From assembly GCA_027315455.1 (NCBI GenBank), contig DAHUXZ010000019.1, positions 1-41,589 of the forward strand: 41,589 nucleotides of DNA, given 5' to 3'. The notes under the pieces were generated by a model, which made no database searches, was not told the origin of the DNA, and saw nothing but the letters and a program-made list of their open reading frames with translations. Source of the stretch: Thermoplasmata archaeon. Its GTDB lineage: Archaea > Thermoplasmatota > Thermoplasmata > Lutacidiplasmatales > UBA184. The position numbers and the translations under genes were made by a program. Shown here in pieces: positions 32,779 to 40,423 of this stretch (positions are counted from its first letter, which is position 1; each line of letters starts with the position of its first letter).

Positions 32779-33330
32779 TCAGCCCGTCGATCCCGCGCGC
32801 CGGCCGAACCGGGCCAGCCCGGGCTGGAGGCGGAAAAGGTGCGCGAGATCGTGGGCGCCCAGGCGCAGGTCGCGCGCCCCGTTGTCCAGGAACGGAGTCC
32901 GCTCCCGGTGACTTCCGAGTCCGAGCGCCTCGCCGAGCTCCCGGAATTCCCATTCGTGCGCGCCCTCGCCCGCCCTCCGGTCGGCCCCGACCTCCCGTGC
33001 CACGACCGGTAGACCTTCGCGGACGACCTCCTCGCAGCGCACCGAAACACCAAGCACCCGCCAGCGCTCTCCCGGAGCGACGATGCTCCCCCAGCCGACC
33101 CATCGGGGGCTTCGAGGATGGGACTGGAGGTAGAGGACCGGCTGGCCGGCGATCTTGCCTCGGCTACGGGCGTCGTCCCAGAGACGGACGCCCCCGGGGC
33201 GAAGGGTGGCCGCCGCATTCTCGTCCTCGAACGCCTGGAAGACCCACGCGATCGTGCCCGGAGGCATTCCGGCCAGGAGGGCCTCGAGCACGCCCATCGC
33301 AGGAGCCGGTAGGCCCGGAGCGTCCGCCAC
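32779..33330 (-). CDS. Uncharacterised protein, possibly PUA/EVE-like
   Basis: A 183-residue protein I cannot assign with certainty. The pattern GTIAWVFQAFEDE..., VRLWDDARSRGKIAGQPVLYLQSHP and WVGWGSIVAP resembles the EVE/PUA-like fold, in which a strand pair with WxFQ starts the domain and a VGxGxI strand follows; such domains bind modified bases in RNA or DNA. The C-terminal half (EWEFRELGEALGLG, then RDLRLGAHDLAHLFRLQPG) is helical. GTG 33330 has GGAGG about 6 bp upstream. It is divergent from the ubiquitin-like gene. The fold assignment is a visual impression only. Confidence 0.55.
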   Translation of the reverse strand: MADAPGLPAPAMGVLEALLAGMPPGTIAWVFQAFEDENAAATLRPGGVRLWDDARSRGKIAGQPVLYLQSHPRSPRWVGWGSIVAPGERWRVLGVSVRCEEVVREGLPVVAREVGADRRAGEGAHEWEFRELGEALGLGSHRERTPFLDNGARDLRLGAHDLAHLFRLQPGLARFGRRAGSTG

Positions 33331-33603
33331 GGCGCCTCCAAGCCGCCGCCTCTACATCTCCCCATGGGAGCGTTGGACCGAGCCAGAGCCGACAGCGCCG
33401 ACATCGCCCGGCCGGCCGGTCGGTCGATCGGACCGACGTACCGGGTCCGTGCGGCGCTCGCGCGACCTCGGGGTGGCGGGCCAGCAGTACGGACTGACGA
33501 CCCGGCATGGAGAAACCCTCCACCCGGCGTGCGGCGGCCGGAACTTCGCCGGTGCAAAGGGATTCAAAGGGGGGGACGGCTGTGGGCGCCACCGGTCCCC
33601 CGC

Positions 33604-33882
33604 ATGGCCCCTTCCATCGATGTCCGTTTCGACAACTGGCTAAGGGAGTACGGCCCGCGCGGGCCCGAGAAGGTCGAGGCCGACTCCGTCGCCCGGCTGC
33701 TCGATGTCCTCGAGGAGCGCCATCCCCGTCTCCGCTTCAAGGTGCGGGACGAGACCGGGAAGCTGCGCCGGTACGTGCGGGTCTTCGTGGACGGGAGCGA
33801 CGTCAGCGGCACGACCGGGGTCGCCACCTCGCTCGCCGGCGCGAAGACCATCGATATCCTCCATTCGGTCGCGGGAGGGTAG
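33604..33882 (+). CDS. MoaD/ThiS-type ubiquitin-like protein with C-terminal Gly-Gly
   Basis: A 92-residue beta-grasp protein. It starts SIDVRFDNWLREYGP, has a helix (VARLLDVLEERHPRLRFKV) and a strand (VRVFVDGSDV), and ends in SVAGG, the di-glycine end needed for adenylation by an E1-like enzyme in MoaD, ThiS and archaeal SAMP proteins. No moaE, thiG or E1-like gene is near. Instead a beta-propeller gene begins 11 bp downstream, and the two are evidently cotranscribed. It may be a sulfur carrier or a protein modifier. ATG 33604 gives the expected length; a frame further upstream is meaningless. Confidence 0.8.
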   Translation: MAPSIDVRFDNWLREYGPRGPEKVEADSVARLLDVLEERHPRLRFKVRDETGKLRRYVRVFVDGSDVSGTTGVATSLAGAKTIDILHSVAGG

Positions 33883-33893
33883 GTACGAGAACA

Positions 33894-35030
33894 ATGGCAC
33901 GCAACGACAAGCTGCGGATCCTGGTGGGCACGCGCAAGGGGACCTACGTCGTGGAATCGGACCGCACGCGCCGGAGCTGGAAGGTCGGCCCCGTGGCCCA
34001 CGAGGGCAACGAGGTCTACCACGTCGTGGCGGACCCCCGACATCCCGGCGACCTCTACGCCGCGGTGAACAACATGTTCTTCGGACCCGAGGTCCAGCGC
34101 TCCCGGAACTGGGGGAAGACCTGGACCGAGATCGCGACCCCGCTCGCCCCGATGCGCAAGGACCGCGAGTTCCAGATGAACGAGGGGAACCCCAGCGCCC
34201 CGGTCCCGCGGCCGCTCAACAACCTCTGGCACATCGAGCCCGGTCTCCCGAGCGAGCCCGACACCCTCTACCTGGGAGCCGACCCCCACCTGCTCTTCCG
34301 GTCCCGCGACCTCGGCGCGAGCTGGGTGCCGATCGACGCGATCAACCAGCATCCCGCCCGGAAGGATTGGTCACCGGGTTTCGGCGGGGCGTGCCTCCAT
34401 ACGATCATCATCGACCCGCGGGACGCGGATCGCCTCTACATCGGGATGTCGTCGGTCGGGACCTTCCGGTCGGAGGACGGCGGGAAGAGCTGGACGCCGA
34501 CCAACAAGGGCGTCGAGGCCCCGTTCCTTCCGAACAAGTTCCCCGAGACCGGCCAGTGCGTCCATCACGTCGCGATCGACGCGAAGGACCCCGACACCTT
34601 CTACCGCCAGGATCACGGCGGGGTCTACGTCTCCCACGACCGCATGTCCAGCTGGAAGCGGATCGGCAAGCCCCTCGGGGACGACTTCGGCTTCTGCGTC
34701 GCGTCGCCCGCCTCCGCGCCGGGGAAGGCGTACTTCGTTCGTCTCGATGGACGGGCGCGGGTGACCGGGGAAGGTCACTTCCAGGTGCAGGAGTGGACCG
34801 ACAAGACGCGGAAGTGGCGCAAGCTGCTCACGTCGAAGGCCTTCCCGGGTCACTTCGGCGTGCAGCGGGAGGGCATCGCGACGGACAACCTTGCGCCGGC
34901 GGGCATCTATGTCGGGACGACGACGGGCCAGGTCTTCGTCAGCCCCGACGCCGGGCGCACGTGGAAGCAAATCCCGTTCCAGTTCCCTGCGATCCACTCG
35001 GTGAGCGTGTCGAACCCCGACCCCCGCTGA
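33894..35030 (+). CDS. BNR/sialidase-like beta-propeller protein, cytoplasmic
   Basis: A 378-residue protein made of repeated beta blades with BNR/Asp-box-like signatures: RSRNWGKTW, RSRDLGASW, RSEDGGKSW, SHDRMSSW, SPDAGRTW, i.e. S/R-x-D-x-G-x-x-W at regular spacing. This resembles the VPS10/photosystem-stability/sialidase-like propellers, but it has no signal sequence or recognisable sialidase catalytic residues. It starts ILVGTRKGTYVVES, so the propeller begins at once. The ATG lies 11 bp after the ubiquitin-like gene, so the two form an operon. I infer a scaffold or binding protein, perhaps a partner or target of the ubiquitin-like protein. Similar neighbourhoods in other prokaryotes come to mind, but I could not check this. 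Confidence 0.8.
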   Translation: MARNDKLRILVGTRKGTYVVESDRTRRSWKVGPVAHEGNEVYHVVADPRHPGDLYAAVNNMFFGPEVQRSRNWGKTWTEIATPLAPMRKDREFQMNEGNPSAPVPRPLNNLWHIEPGLPSEPDTLYLGADPHLLFRSRDLGASWVPIDAINQHPARKDWSPGFGGACLHTIIIDPRDADRLYIGMSSVGTFRSEDGGKSWTPTNKGVEAPFLPNKFPETGQCVHHVAIDAKDPDTFYRQDHGGVYVSHDRMSSWKRIGKPLGDDFGFCVASPASAPGKAYFVRLDGRARVTGEGHFQVQEWTDKTRKWRKLLTSKAFPGHFGVQREGIATDNLAPAGIYVGTTTGQVFVSPDAGRTWKQIPFQFPAIHSVSVSNPDPR

Positions 35031-35052
35031 CCTCGGGGGTCGCGATCGCTTC

Positions 35053-35067
35053 CCGGCCCAGGGCCGG
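35053..35067. terminator. GC-rich perfect palindrome 22 bp after the propeller gene
   Basis: CCGGCCC-A-GGGCCGG could fold to a short hairpin just after the stop at 35030. It lacks a following T-run, so a role in termination is only possible. Confidence 0.2.
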
Positions 35068-35227
35068 CGCCTCGACGAGCACGGGGCGTCCGCGTTACGG
35101 CGGGGCGGAGGCGCTCCGCCCGTTCGGGGCGGGAACGGTGCCCTCCGATGGCCCGGGAGGTTCGGGTGCGCCGGTTTGGGAGCGCTGACGCGATCGGTAG
35201 GTGATGCCCGCCGATCGCGCGGGCGAC

Positions 35228-35242
35228 CGAACGAACCGTTCG
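35228..35242. promoter_or_regulatory. Perfect inverted repeat CGAACG-AAC-CGTTCG before bioY-like gene
   Basis: A 15-bp element with two perfect 6-bp arms about 35-50 bp upstream of possible bioY starts (35277 or 35283). Symmetry and position suit a dimeric regulator. It does not match the BirA or BioR boxes that I recall. Confidence 0.4.
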
Positions 35243-35264
35243 ACAACGAGAAAAGTCGCCGGCG

Positions 35265-36167
35265 TTGGACGTCTCCGTGGCAGTGAACCTTGCGTGGGGG
35301 AGGGGGCCGGCGCTCGTCCGTGCGCTCGAGCACGTGAGCCGATCGGTGTACGCCTTTCGCGAGGAGAGCTCCCTCGCAACGCGGCTCCTCCTCGTCGTGA
35401 GCTTCGCGGCGTTCACCGGGCTTTCCGCTCAGGTGAGCTTCCCGCTTCCGTTCACCCCGGTGCCCGTCACCGGCCAGGTCTTCGCGGTCCTGGTCTCGAG
35501 CTCGGTGCTGGGCCGCTGGCTCGGCCCCGCGTCCCAGGCCGCCTACCTGGCGATCGGTGCGGCCGGGGTCCCGTGGTTCGCGCCGACCGCCGGCGCCGGG
35601 CCGTTCACCAGCGGCGGGTGGCCGGCCTTCGCGGGCGCGAGCGGGGGGTATCTCGTGGGCTTCCTGGTCGCCGCGTTCGTCGTCGGACGGATCTTGGACC
35701 GAGGCCTCCGCTCCCGATCCTTCGGCGCCAACCTGCTCGTTCTCCTTCTCGGCGTGGGAGTCATCTATGCGATCGGCTCCGCGCAACTCGCGCTCCTCCT
35801 CGACCTGGGTCCGCGGGACGCGCTCCTCTACGGCGCCGTCCCGTTTCTCCCCGGCGACATTCTCAAGGCCGTCCTCGCGGCCGGGCTCCTCGGGCTGGCC
35901 CTCCCCCGCGAATACGGGCCGTCGATGTCGTCCTCCGAGGTCGTCGTTGACCTCGGTCGCGCGGATATCGTCGGGGTGGCCGGCGTCCTCGCGGTCGTCT
36001 GGATGATCGCCGGCCTCATGGTGCTCTCCGGGATCGTCCCCGCGGACCTCGTGGCCTACTACGTCCTCTCCGCGGCGGTCAGCTCGGCGGCCGTCGTCTC
36101 GGCGCTCGGCATACGGCGGGCGTGGGGGCGGCGAGCCCCGATCTCGGGGAAACCTCGGGGAGCCTGA
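35265..36167 (+). CDS. bioY: BioY-type biotin transporter S component, enlarged
   Basis: The substrate-binding membrane component of a biotin ECF transporter. The BioY signature is clear: AAFTGLSAQVSFPLPFTPVPVTGQVF, then LGRWLGPASQAAYLAIGAAGVPWFA, GGYLVGFLVAAFVVG, and FLPGDILKAVLAAG. Normal BioY proteins have about 190 residues and six helices. This one has about 300, with a 30-residue cytosolic N-terminal piece and a C-terminal extension of roughly 90 residues holding two more hydrophobic segments (VAGVLAVVWMIAGLMVL and VAYYVLSAAVSSAAVVS). No EcfA/EcfT genes are nearby; solitary BioY is known. The TTG at 35265 is the outermost start; GTG 35277 or 35283 would fit a weak A/T-rich element (GAGAAAAG) better. 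Confidence 0.88.
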   Translation: MDVSVAVNLAWGRGPALVRALEHVSRSVYAFREESSLATRLLLVVSFAAFTGLSAQVSFPLPFTPVPVTGQVFAVLVSSSVLGRWLGPASQAAYLAIGAAGVPWFAPTAGAGPFTSGGWPAFAGASGGYLVGFLVAAFVVGRILDRGLRSRSFGANLLVLLLGVGVIYAIGSAQLALLLDLGPRDALLYGAVPFLPGDILKAVLAAGLLGLALPREYGPSMSSSEVVVDLGRADIVGVAGVLAVVWMIAGLMVLSGIVPADLVAYYVLSAAVSSAAVVSALGIRRAWGRRAPISGKPRGA

Positions 36168-36228
36168 CCGTTCGAAGGCTCCGTCCCAGATCGGCGCGGG
36201 GCCGTCTCAGGAGGGACGCTTCACTCGG

Positions 36229-36713
36229 CGGAAGGTCCGGGTCTGCCGGGGCGACCGGGTCCCCACCGATGAGGTGGCCGGGCGCTTCTTGGAGGACGGT
36301 CCGGAGGGGCCTCGCTCGTGGATCTGCTGGGGGCTCGGCACGGCCAGCCTCGAAGAACTGGCGGGGCGATGGCGCATCGTCGGTTCCGGATCGAGCGGTT
36401 CCCTGAGGAGGCGAAGATGGAACCCGGGCTCGACCACTTCGAGGGACGGCGGTGGCGGGGGCTGAACCACCACCCCACGCGGGTGCTGATCGCCCACACG
36501 TTCCTGGTCCGCGAGCAGGTTCGGGTGTCGGCCGAGGAACGAGGCGCGTCGAAGGATGTGGAGACGCCGATACCGACGCTGGCCGAGATGCGCCGACGGG
36601 TGGTCGTCGGGGTGGCGTGGGCCCTGGTGTCCCGGGCGGTGTATTCCCGACGGAGGGAGGAACGGGAGGGTTGGGGGAAGGCGATCGCGCGGTACTGGGT
36701 CGGCGCCGGATAG
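36229..36713 (+). pseudogene. C-terminal remnant of a DDE transposase (IS701/IS4-like), frameshifted
   Basis: From 36318 one frame reads RRFRIERFPEEAKMEPGLDHFEGRRWRGLNHHPTRVLIAHTFL (given here as motif pieces: RFRIERF, EEAK, GLDHFEGR, WRGLNHH), the well-known C-terminal region of IS701-like transposases with its YREK-type glutamate. The residues that should precede it (TASLEELA) lie in another frame, about 36340-36360, so at least one frameshift occurs near 36362-36375. The N-terminal two thirds and the catalytic aspartates are missing. No terminal inverted repeats were found. It is a dead element. It marks the border between the core-like genes to the left and the accessory region to the right. 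Confidence 0.7.
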
Positions 36714-37086
36714 ATGCGCATCGAGAAGACTCGGGGCATGAGACAAGCGATCCGCGAGCGGAAGCGCTCGCGAAACGAGGAGCCCTCGTCAGAAGAACGC
36801 CTGGCCGAGCCCGAGCGACCCCCGCGGTCGCCCGATGCTCAGTGTGGTACAACCGCGTACGGAGGCGGAGAGGGAACTGGCGCGCCACTCACGCCAACGT
36901 AGTGCCATTCAGCCTTCTGGCCGGCCCCTGATGGATGATTCCTCTTTGGCGTAAGTTCTTTCCGGCCCCGCGTGCCCTCGCGAAGCGAGGGCATTGTGGC
37001 AGCGCTCGTTCTCGAGAACACGCTCGACCCGGACCGCGAGGGAGAAGTGCCCCTCTCCCAGCCCGAAAGAGACGAACTCGTCACGG
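36714..37086. other. Gap without a convincing gene, with one perfect hairpin
   Basis: Between the transposase remnant and the promoter of the next secreted-protein gene. Short frames lack any recognisable domain. The only clear structure is the hairpin at 36973-36993. Confidence 0.4.
36973..36993. repeat. Perfect 9-bp stem hairpin with GAA loop
   Basis: TGCCCTCGC-GAA-GCGAGGGCA. Nine perfect pairs and a three-base loop make a stable cruciform or RNA hairpin. There is no T-run after it. It could be a terminator-like structure, an end hairpin of a small transposon, or a REP-like unit. Confidence 0.5.
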
Positions 37087-37093
37087 TTATGTA
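37087..37093 (+). promoter_or_regulatory. TATA box for the secreted-protein gene at 37116
   Basis: TTATGTA is centred 26 bp before ATG 37116, so transcription should begin at or next to that ATG (leaderless). Confidence 0.55.
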
Positions 37094-37094
37094 C

Positions 37095-37108
37095 CGATGC
37101 GCGCATCG
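37095..37108. promoter_or_regulatory. Perfect 14-bp palindrome between TATA box and start
   Basis: CGATGCGCGCATCG lies 1 bp after the TATA box and 7 bp before ATG 37116. A dimeric protein bound here would cover the transcription start, as repressors do. No matching site was noticed elsewhere in the window. Confidence 0.4.
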
Positions 37109-37115
37109 TGCTAGC

Positions 37116-37872
37116 ATGCCACATCACTCCACCACCCCCCCTCCCCCCCCACTTCCGGCGCCGTGCCGGGGTGCCGTTCGCCCTCGGCACCGCGCTCCTT
37201 CTGCGCTTTGTAGTGGTCCCGGCGGCTACCGCGATGCCGAGCTTTAGTCCTAAGTACGTCATCGCATGCACTGGTCCGTCGCCCGGCGTTGCAATCCCCA
37301 CCAACATCCCCGTGGCCTCCTATCGTGGCCTGTCCACTTCGGCGTCGTCGGGCATGTTCCGCCTCCTGAGTCAGACTGCCGGGCCCGTCGGGACTACCGC
37401 CGGCGGCAGTATCACTTCGCAGGAGTTCTTCACCGTGGATCCGTCACCATCCGGATGTTACCAGCCGACCAACTCGTACGTCACGGCTACAGCGACCTTC
37501 ACGTTCGCCTTTTCCGGAACGATGAACGAGTCGATCACCTGCGGCACAGCGACCTCTGCGGATGTTTCCCTAACGCTCTACGCCAACGTGTACTCCTCCG
37601 CCTCCGGCGCGCTCTTCGCCACGCCCCCGTCGAACCTTGCGGTCAGTCAGAACATCAACTGTGGCGCGGGCCCGACGAGCTTTACCTCGACGGTCCGCGG
37701 AGCGACGGTCACTACGGGGTCTTTCGCGGTCAGCAGCGGGGTGAAGTACGGGTTCTACGCCGAGGTCGATATTCACAATGACGTCAACACCGGCGTCGGA
37801 GGATACGGGAGCTCGAGCGAAAGTGGCTTCCAGGTCACGCTGAGCTCCGTCAGCTGCGCGGCCTGTCCTTAG
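37116..37872 (+). CDS. Secreted protein, unknown; start separated from signal peptide by a frame-breaking C tract
   Basis: The mature part is a beta-rich, Ser/Thr-rich exported protein with about six cysteines, of unknown function. A strong signal peptide precedes it: HFRRRAGVPFALGTALL then FVVVPAATA. The promoter points to ATG 37116, which gives MPHHSTTPPPPPLP and then runs through C7-T-C8. As written, that tract leaves the reading in the wrong frame. Loss of one C, or gain of two, would join ATG 37116 exactly to the Arg-rich n-region of the signal. Without a shift, the nearest start in the correct frame is GTG 37171, inside the signal and after its Arg residues, giving a 233-residue product. 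Codon use is more A/T-tolerant than in the left part of the window. No anchor is seen at the C terminus. Confidence 0.6.
37135..37150 (+). repeat. C7-T-C8 homopolymer tract inside the 5' coding region
   Basis: Seven Cs, one T, eight Cs. This slippage-prone tract lies between the likely start codon and the signal peptide of the secreted protein, and the frame is broken across it. It may be a contingency (phase-variation) switch or a sequencing miscount. Confidence 0.7.
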
Positions 37873-37992
37873 ATCGCTCGGTGGCCGGGACCCCATGAGC
37901 CCACGGGAGCTCGAAAGTGCAAGAGCGGGGGCGGGTGGTTGTACGCCCTTGGCGAATGGGGAGGACCATCGTCAAGATGTGCGTGGCGCTAG

Positions 37993-40341
37993 GTGGCTCG
38001 GCCAAACAATGACGAAGGGACTCCCGTGAGGGCTGGGGGATTCCATGGGAAGCTAGGGGTGATACCCCTTACCGCGGTGATCATCGCCGTGACGCTTCTG
38101 CCTCCGTTGCCCCTCCCGTTCCACGGAATCGAGCAACCTCGTGCGGTTGCCCGGGTCCCTATCGGGATGGGGGCGAACCCGAGCGCCAACGTTCCAACTC
38201 CGTCCGCTCCGGTTACCGTCCTGCGCACGAGCGAAACGCCGGGTGCCATCTGTGAGAGTCCCGCTCTCGCCTGCGACGCCGGGACCGACATGGCTCGGGT
38301 CACCATCTCCGCCACGACCTCATCGGCCGGGACGGCGGGTTGGCCCGCGGTCCAGGTACTCTTCGTGCTCGAGACGACCGCCTACGACGGGTCGTTCGAC
38401 TGGTACGGCTCAGGCGAGACGTTCAACAGTTCGAACCGTCTCATCCTCGCGGTCTGCTCCTCTGCATGGCCCTACCAGCTCTGCGGTGAGGCGAACTCCG
38501 TCGGTGCCTTCGTCTCCAACGCCAGCGCCATCGTCGAAGGGATGCAGGCGGCGCACCCCGCCACCCGTCTCTCCTTCGGGCTCGTTGACTACTTCGCGAC
38601 CCATGACCAGTGGGGCAACGCCAACGGGTCCGAGTACCACGTGGACATCGGGAACTTCGTACCCGCCGACCAGTTCCAATCGGCCGTCAACGCGACCCTC
38701 CTCACGCAGGTCCTCAACGACTCCCCGATCCTCCGGGACTCCGGCCTCGCAGAGAACTTCCTCCACACCTCCTCCATCACGGCGCTCTACGGGGCCTTAT
38801 CCGGCGCCGGCATCGCGTGGGCCCCCGACACCCACCACGTGATCGTCTGGATCGGCAGCACCGTCCCCCGCGACCCCCACTACGTGGTCAACTACTGCGT
38901 CAGCCAGTCCGCCCACGCGAACCACTGGGCGACCAACCTGACGAAGCCCGGCTGCTACAGCTCGGGCTGGGAGCCTTCCTACAACTTCACGCCCACGATG
39001 GAAAGCCCCGCGGGCGAGGGCTGGGTCGTCTCCCAGGACGGGAACCCCAACAACTCGATCGCGGCGCTCGCCAAGTCGTCCCCGCCGTGTGTCGACTCGC
39101 TCGGTGGGAACTGTACGATCGACACCATCGAGGTCCCGGGAGGCGCCGACTGGGCCGGGCCGCACGGGGCATACTATTGGACGCCGAACGGAACCGACTC
39201 CTACGGGAGAAGCTGGGGCTGCTTGCAGTGGGGCAACGGGTACTGTGCGCCGGCTGGGATTGTAGACACACAGCAGATCTGGCAGAACGTGAATCGGACG
39301 CGGGACGCCGCCTGCGACCTGGCGATGGCCACCGGCGGCAGCTGGGATGGCCCGCGACTCTCCTTCCCGCCGTGGGCTTGGCCCTTTGGACCCTGGCCCT
39401 CCTACTGGACCGCGCCCGAGTCGTGTTCGGGCTACACCGGGGACCTTCAGGAACCGGCATTATGGGGGACTACCCTATGGACCGGCCCCTGCATTGAAAC
39501 GAGCTGGCCCTTCTGCGACCGGGGCACCGAATACTTCAACGAGACGAACCCAACCCTCATCTCCGCCCTCTCTCGCATCAGTCTGGGGGCGGCTCCCTAC
39601 TCCCTCTCCCTCCGCGGGGCCGTCAACACACCCCTCTTCACCTTCGTCCCGTCCGGCAACATCGAGCTCGCCCCCTACCTGGAGGCCTCCATCGCCTGTG
39701 AGTCCGCCGCTCCCTTCCCGGGCGGCTGTGACACCTACGTCGGGCAGCTCCCCCTGGGTTCGACGACCGCCCTCACCTTCAACTGGAGCGCCGACCCGAA
39801 CCTCAACGTGATGCAGGCCGGGGACTCCTGGCAGGCGTCGTTCAACGTGATCGCCGTGGGACCGCCCTACGGGGTCGCCGTCCCCGTCGACGCGTGCATC
39901 GCGCCCGGGTGCGCGGCAGCCGGCAGCCAACCGGTCGAGGGGTTCTTCACCCGGGCCGACTACACCCTCGCCTCGAACGGCTCGTCGGTCGTCGCTTCCT
40001 TTCCCCTCGCCGAGCTCATCGTCGAGAACAGCACTCCGTCGGGCCCGCCTCCCACCTCGACGCCACCGCCCCCACCTCCGGGCGGTGAGACGCCCCCGCT
40101 CCCGGCGCCGCTCCCCCTGCCGGTCGCGCAGCCGATCCCGGTCGCGAGCTTGCCGGTGACCGCCGGGCTCATCTCGATCCCGGCGGTCGCGGCCGGGATC
40201 CTGATCGCGGGACTTACCCGAATCGTCGTGCGCAGTCGGACGGTCTCGATGCGGATCGCGGTGACGGCGGGACCGACCTCGCGGCCGCGGGGAGGTGCGG
40301 GGTCCGCTCCTCGAACCCAAGGTGGTGGCCCACGATGGTGA
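37993..40341 (+). CDS. Large surface protein with von Willebrand A-like domain and C-terminal anchor
   Basis: A 782-residue exported protein. A hydrophobic N-terminal helix (about 22-42) serves as signal. Residues about 115-300 resemble a von Willebrand factor A fold: VQVLFVLETTAYDG as the first strand and loop, later IVEGMQAA, RLSFGLVDY, and HHVIVWIGS as core strands. The MIDAS consensus DxSxS is not kept (ETTAY instead). The middle is aromatic- and Cys-rich (WPFGPWPSYW and many CxxxxC-like pairs), suggesting disulfides. A Pro-rich run (PPPPPPGG) leads to a transmembrane helix (about 722-745) and a short basic tail. The start is GTG 37993 or GTG 38026; neither has a clear box. Likely an adhesion or cell-envelope protein. 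Confidence 0.7.
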   Translation: MARPNNDEGTPVRAGGFHGKLGVIPLTAVIIAVTLLPPLPLPFHGIEQPRAVARVPIGMGANPSANVPTPSAPVTVLRTSETPGAICESPALACDAGTDMARVTISATTSSAGTAGWPAVQVLFVLETTAYDGSFDWYGSGETFNSSNRLILAVCSSAWPYQLCGEANSVGAFVSNASAIVEGMQAAHPATRLSFGLVDYFATHDQWGNANGSEYHVDIGNFVPADQFQSAVNATLLTQVLNDSPILRDSGLAENFLHTSSITALYGALSGAGIAWAPDTHHVIVWIGSTVPRDPHYVVNYCVSQSAHANHWATNLTKPGCYSSGWEPSYNFTPTMESPAGEGWVVSQDGNPNNSIAALAKSSPPCVDSLGGNCTIDTIEVPGGADWAGPHGAYYWTPNGTDSYGRSWGCLQWGNGYCAPAGIVDTQQIWQNVNRTRDAACDLAMATGGSWDGPRLSFPPWAWPFGPWPSYWTAPESCSGYTGDLQEPALWGTTLWTGPCIETSWPFCDRGTEYFNETNPTLISALSRISLGAAPYSLSLRGAVNTPLFTFVPSGNIELAPYLEASIACESAAPFPGGCDTYVGQLPLGSTTALTFNWSADPNLNVMQAGDSWQASFNVIAVGPPYGVAVPVDACIAPGCAAAGSQPVEGFFTRADYTLASNGSSVVASFPLAELIVENSTPSGPPPTSTPPPPPPGGETPPLPAPLPLPVAQPIPVASLPVTAGLISIPAVAAGILIAGLTRIVVRSRTVSMRIAVTAGPTSRPRGGAGSAPRTQGGGPRW

Positions 40342-40423
40342 ACCGGTCGAGCTCCGTTCCCGAGAGATAGCGTAGCAGGGTCCGGGCCTCCGGCTCCGAC
40401 AGGGGCCATCGCCGACCCGGCAT
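40214..40423 (-). CDS. Possible small protein, 69 residues, overlapping the surface-protein end
   Basis: An ATG frame whose first 45 residues look protein-like (PLSEPEARTLLRYLSGTELDRF, shortened here to EPEARTLLRYL and GTELDRFTIVGHH). Its last 25 residues are Arg/Ser/Pro-rich and lie antisense to the C-terminal tail of the large surface protein. No family recognised. It may be the intact head of a broken gene, or chance. Confidence 0.3.
   Translation of the reverse strand: MPGRRWPLSEPEARTLLRYLSGTELDRFTIVGHHLGFEERTPHLPAAARSVPPSPRSASRPSDCARRFG

Noticed and set aside
36714-36902. 62-residue frame after the transposase remnant
   Set aside because: Arg/Glu/Pro-rich, no domain, overlapped by other equal frames in a decayed region.
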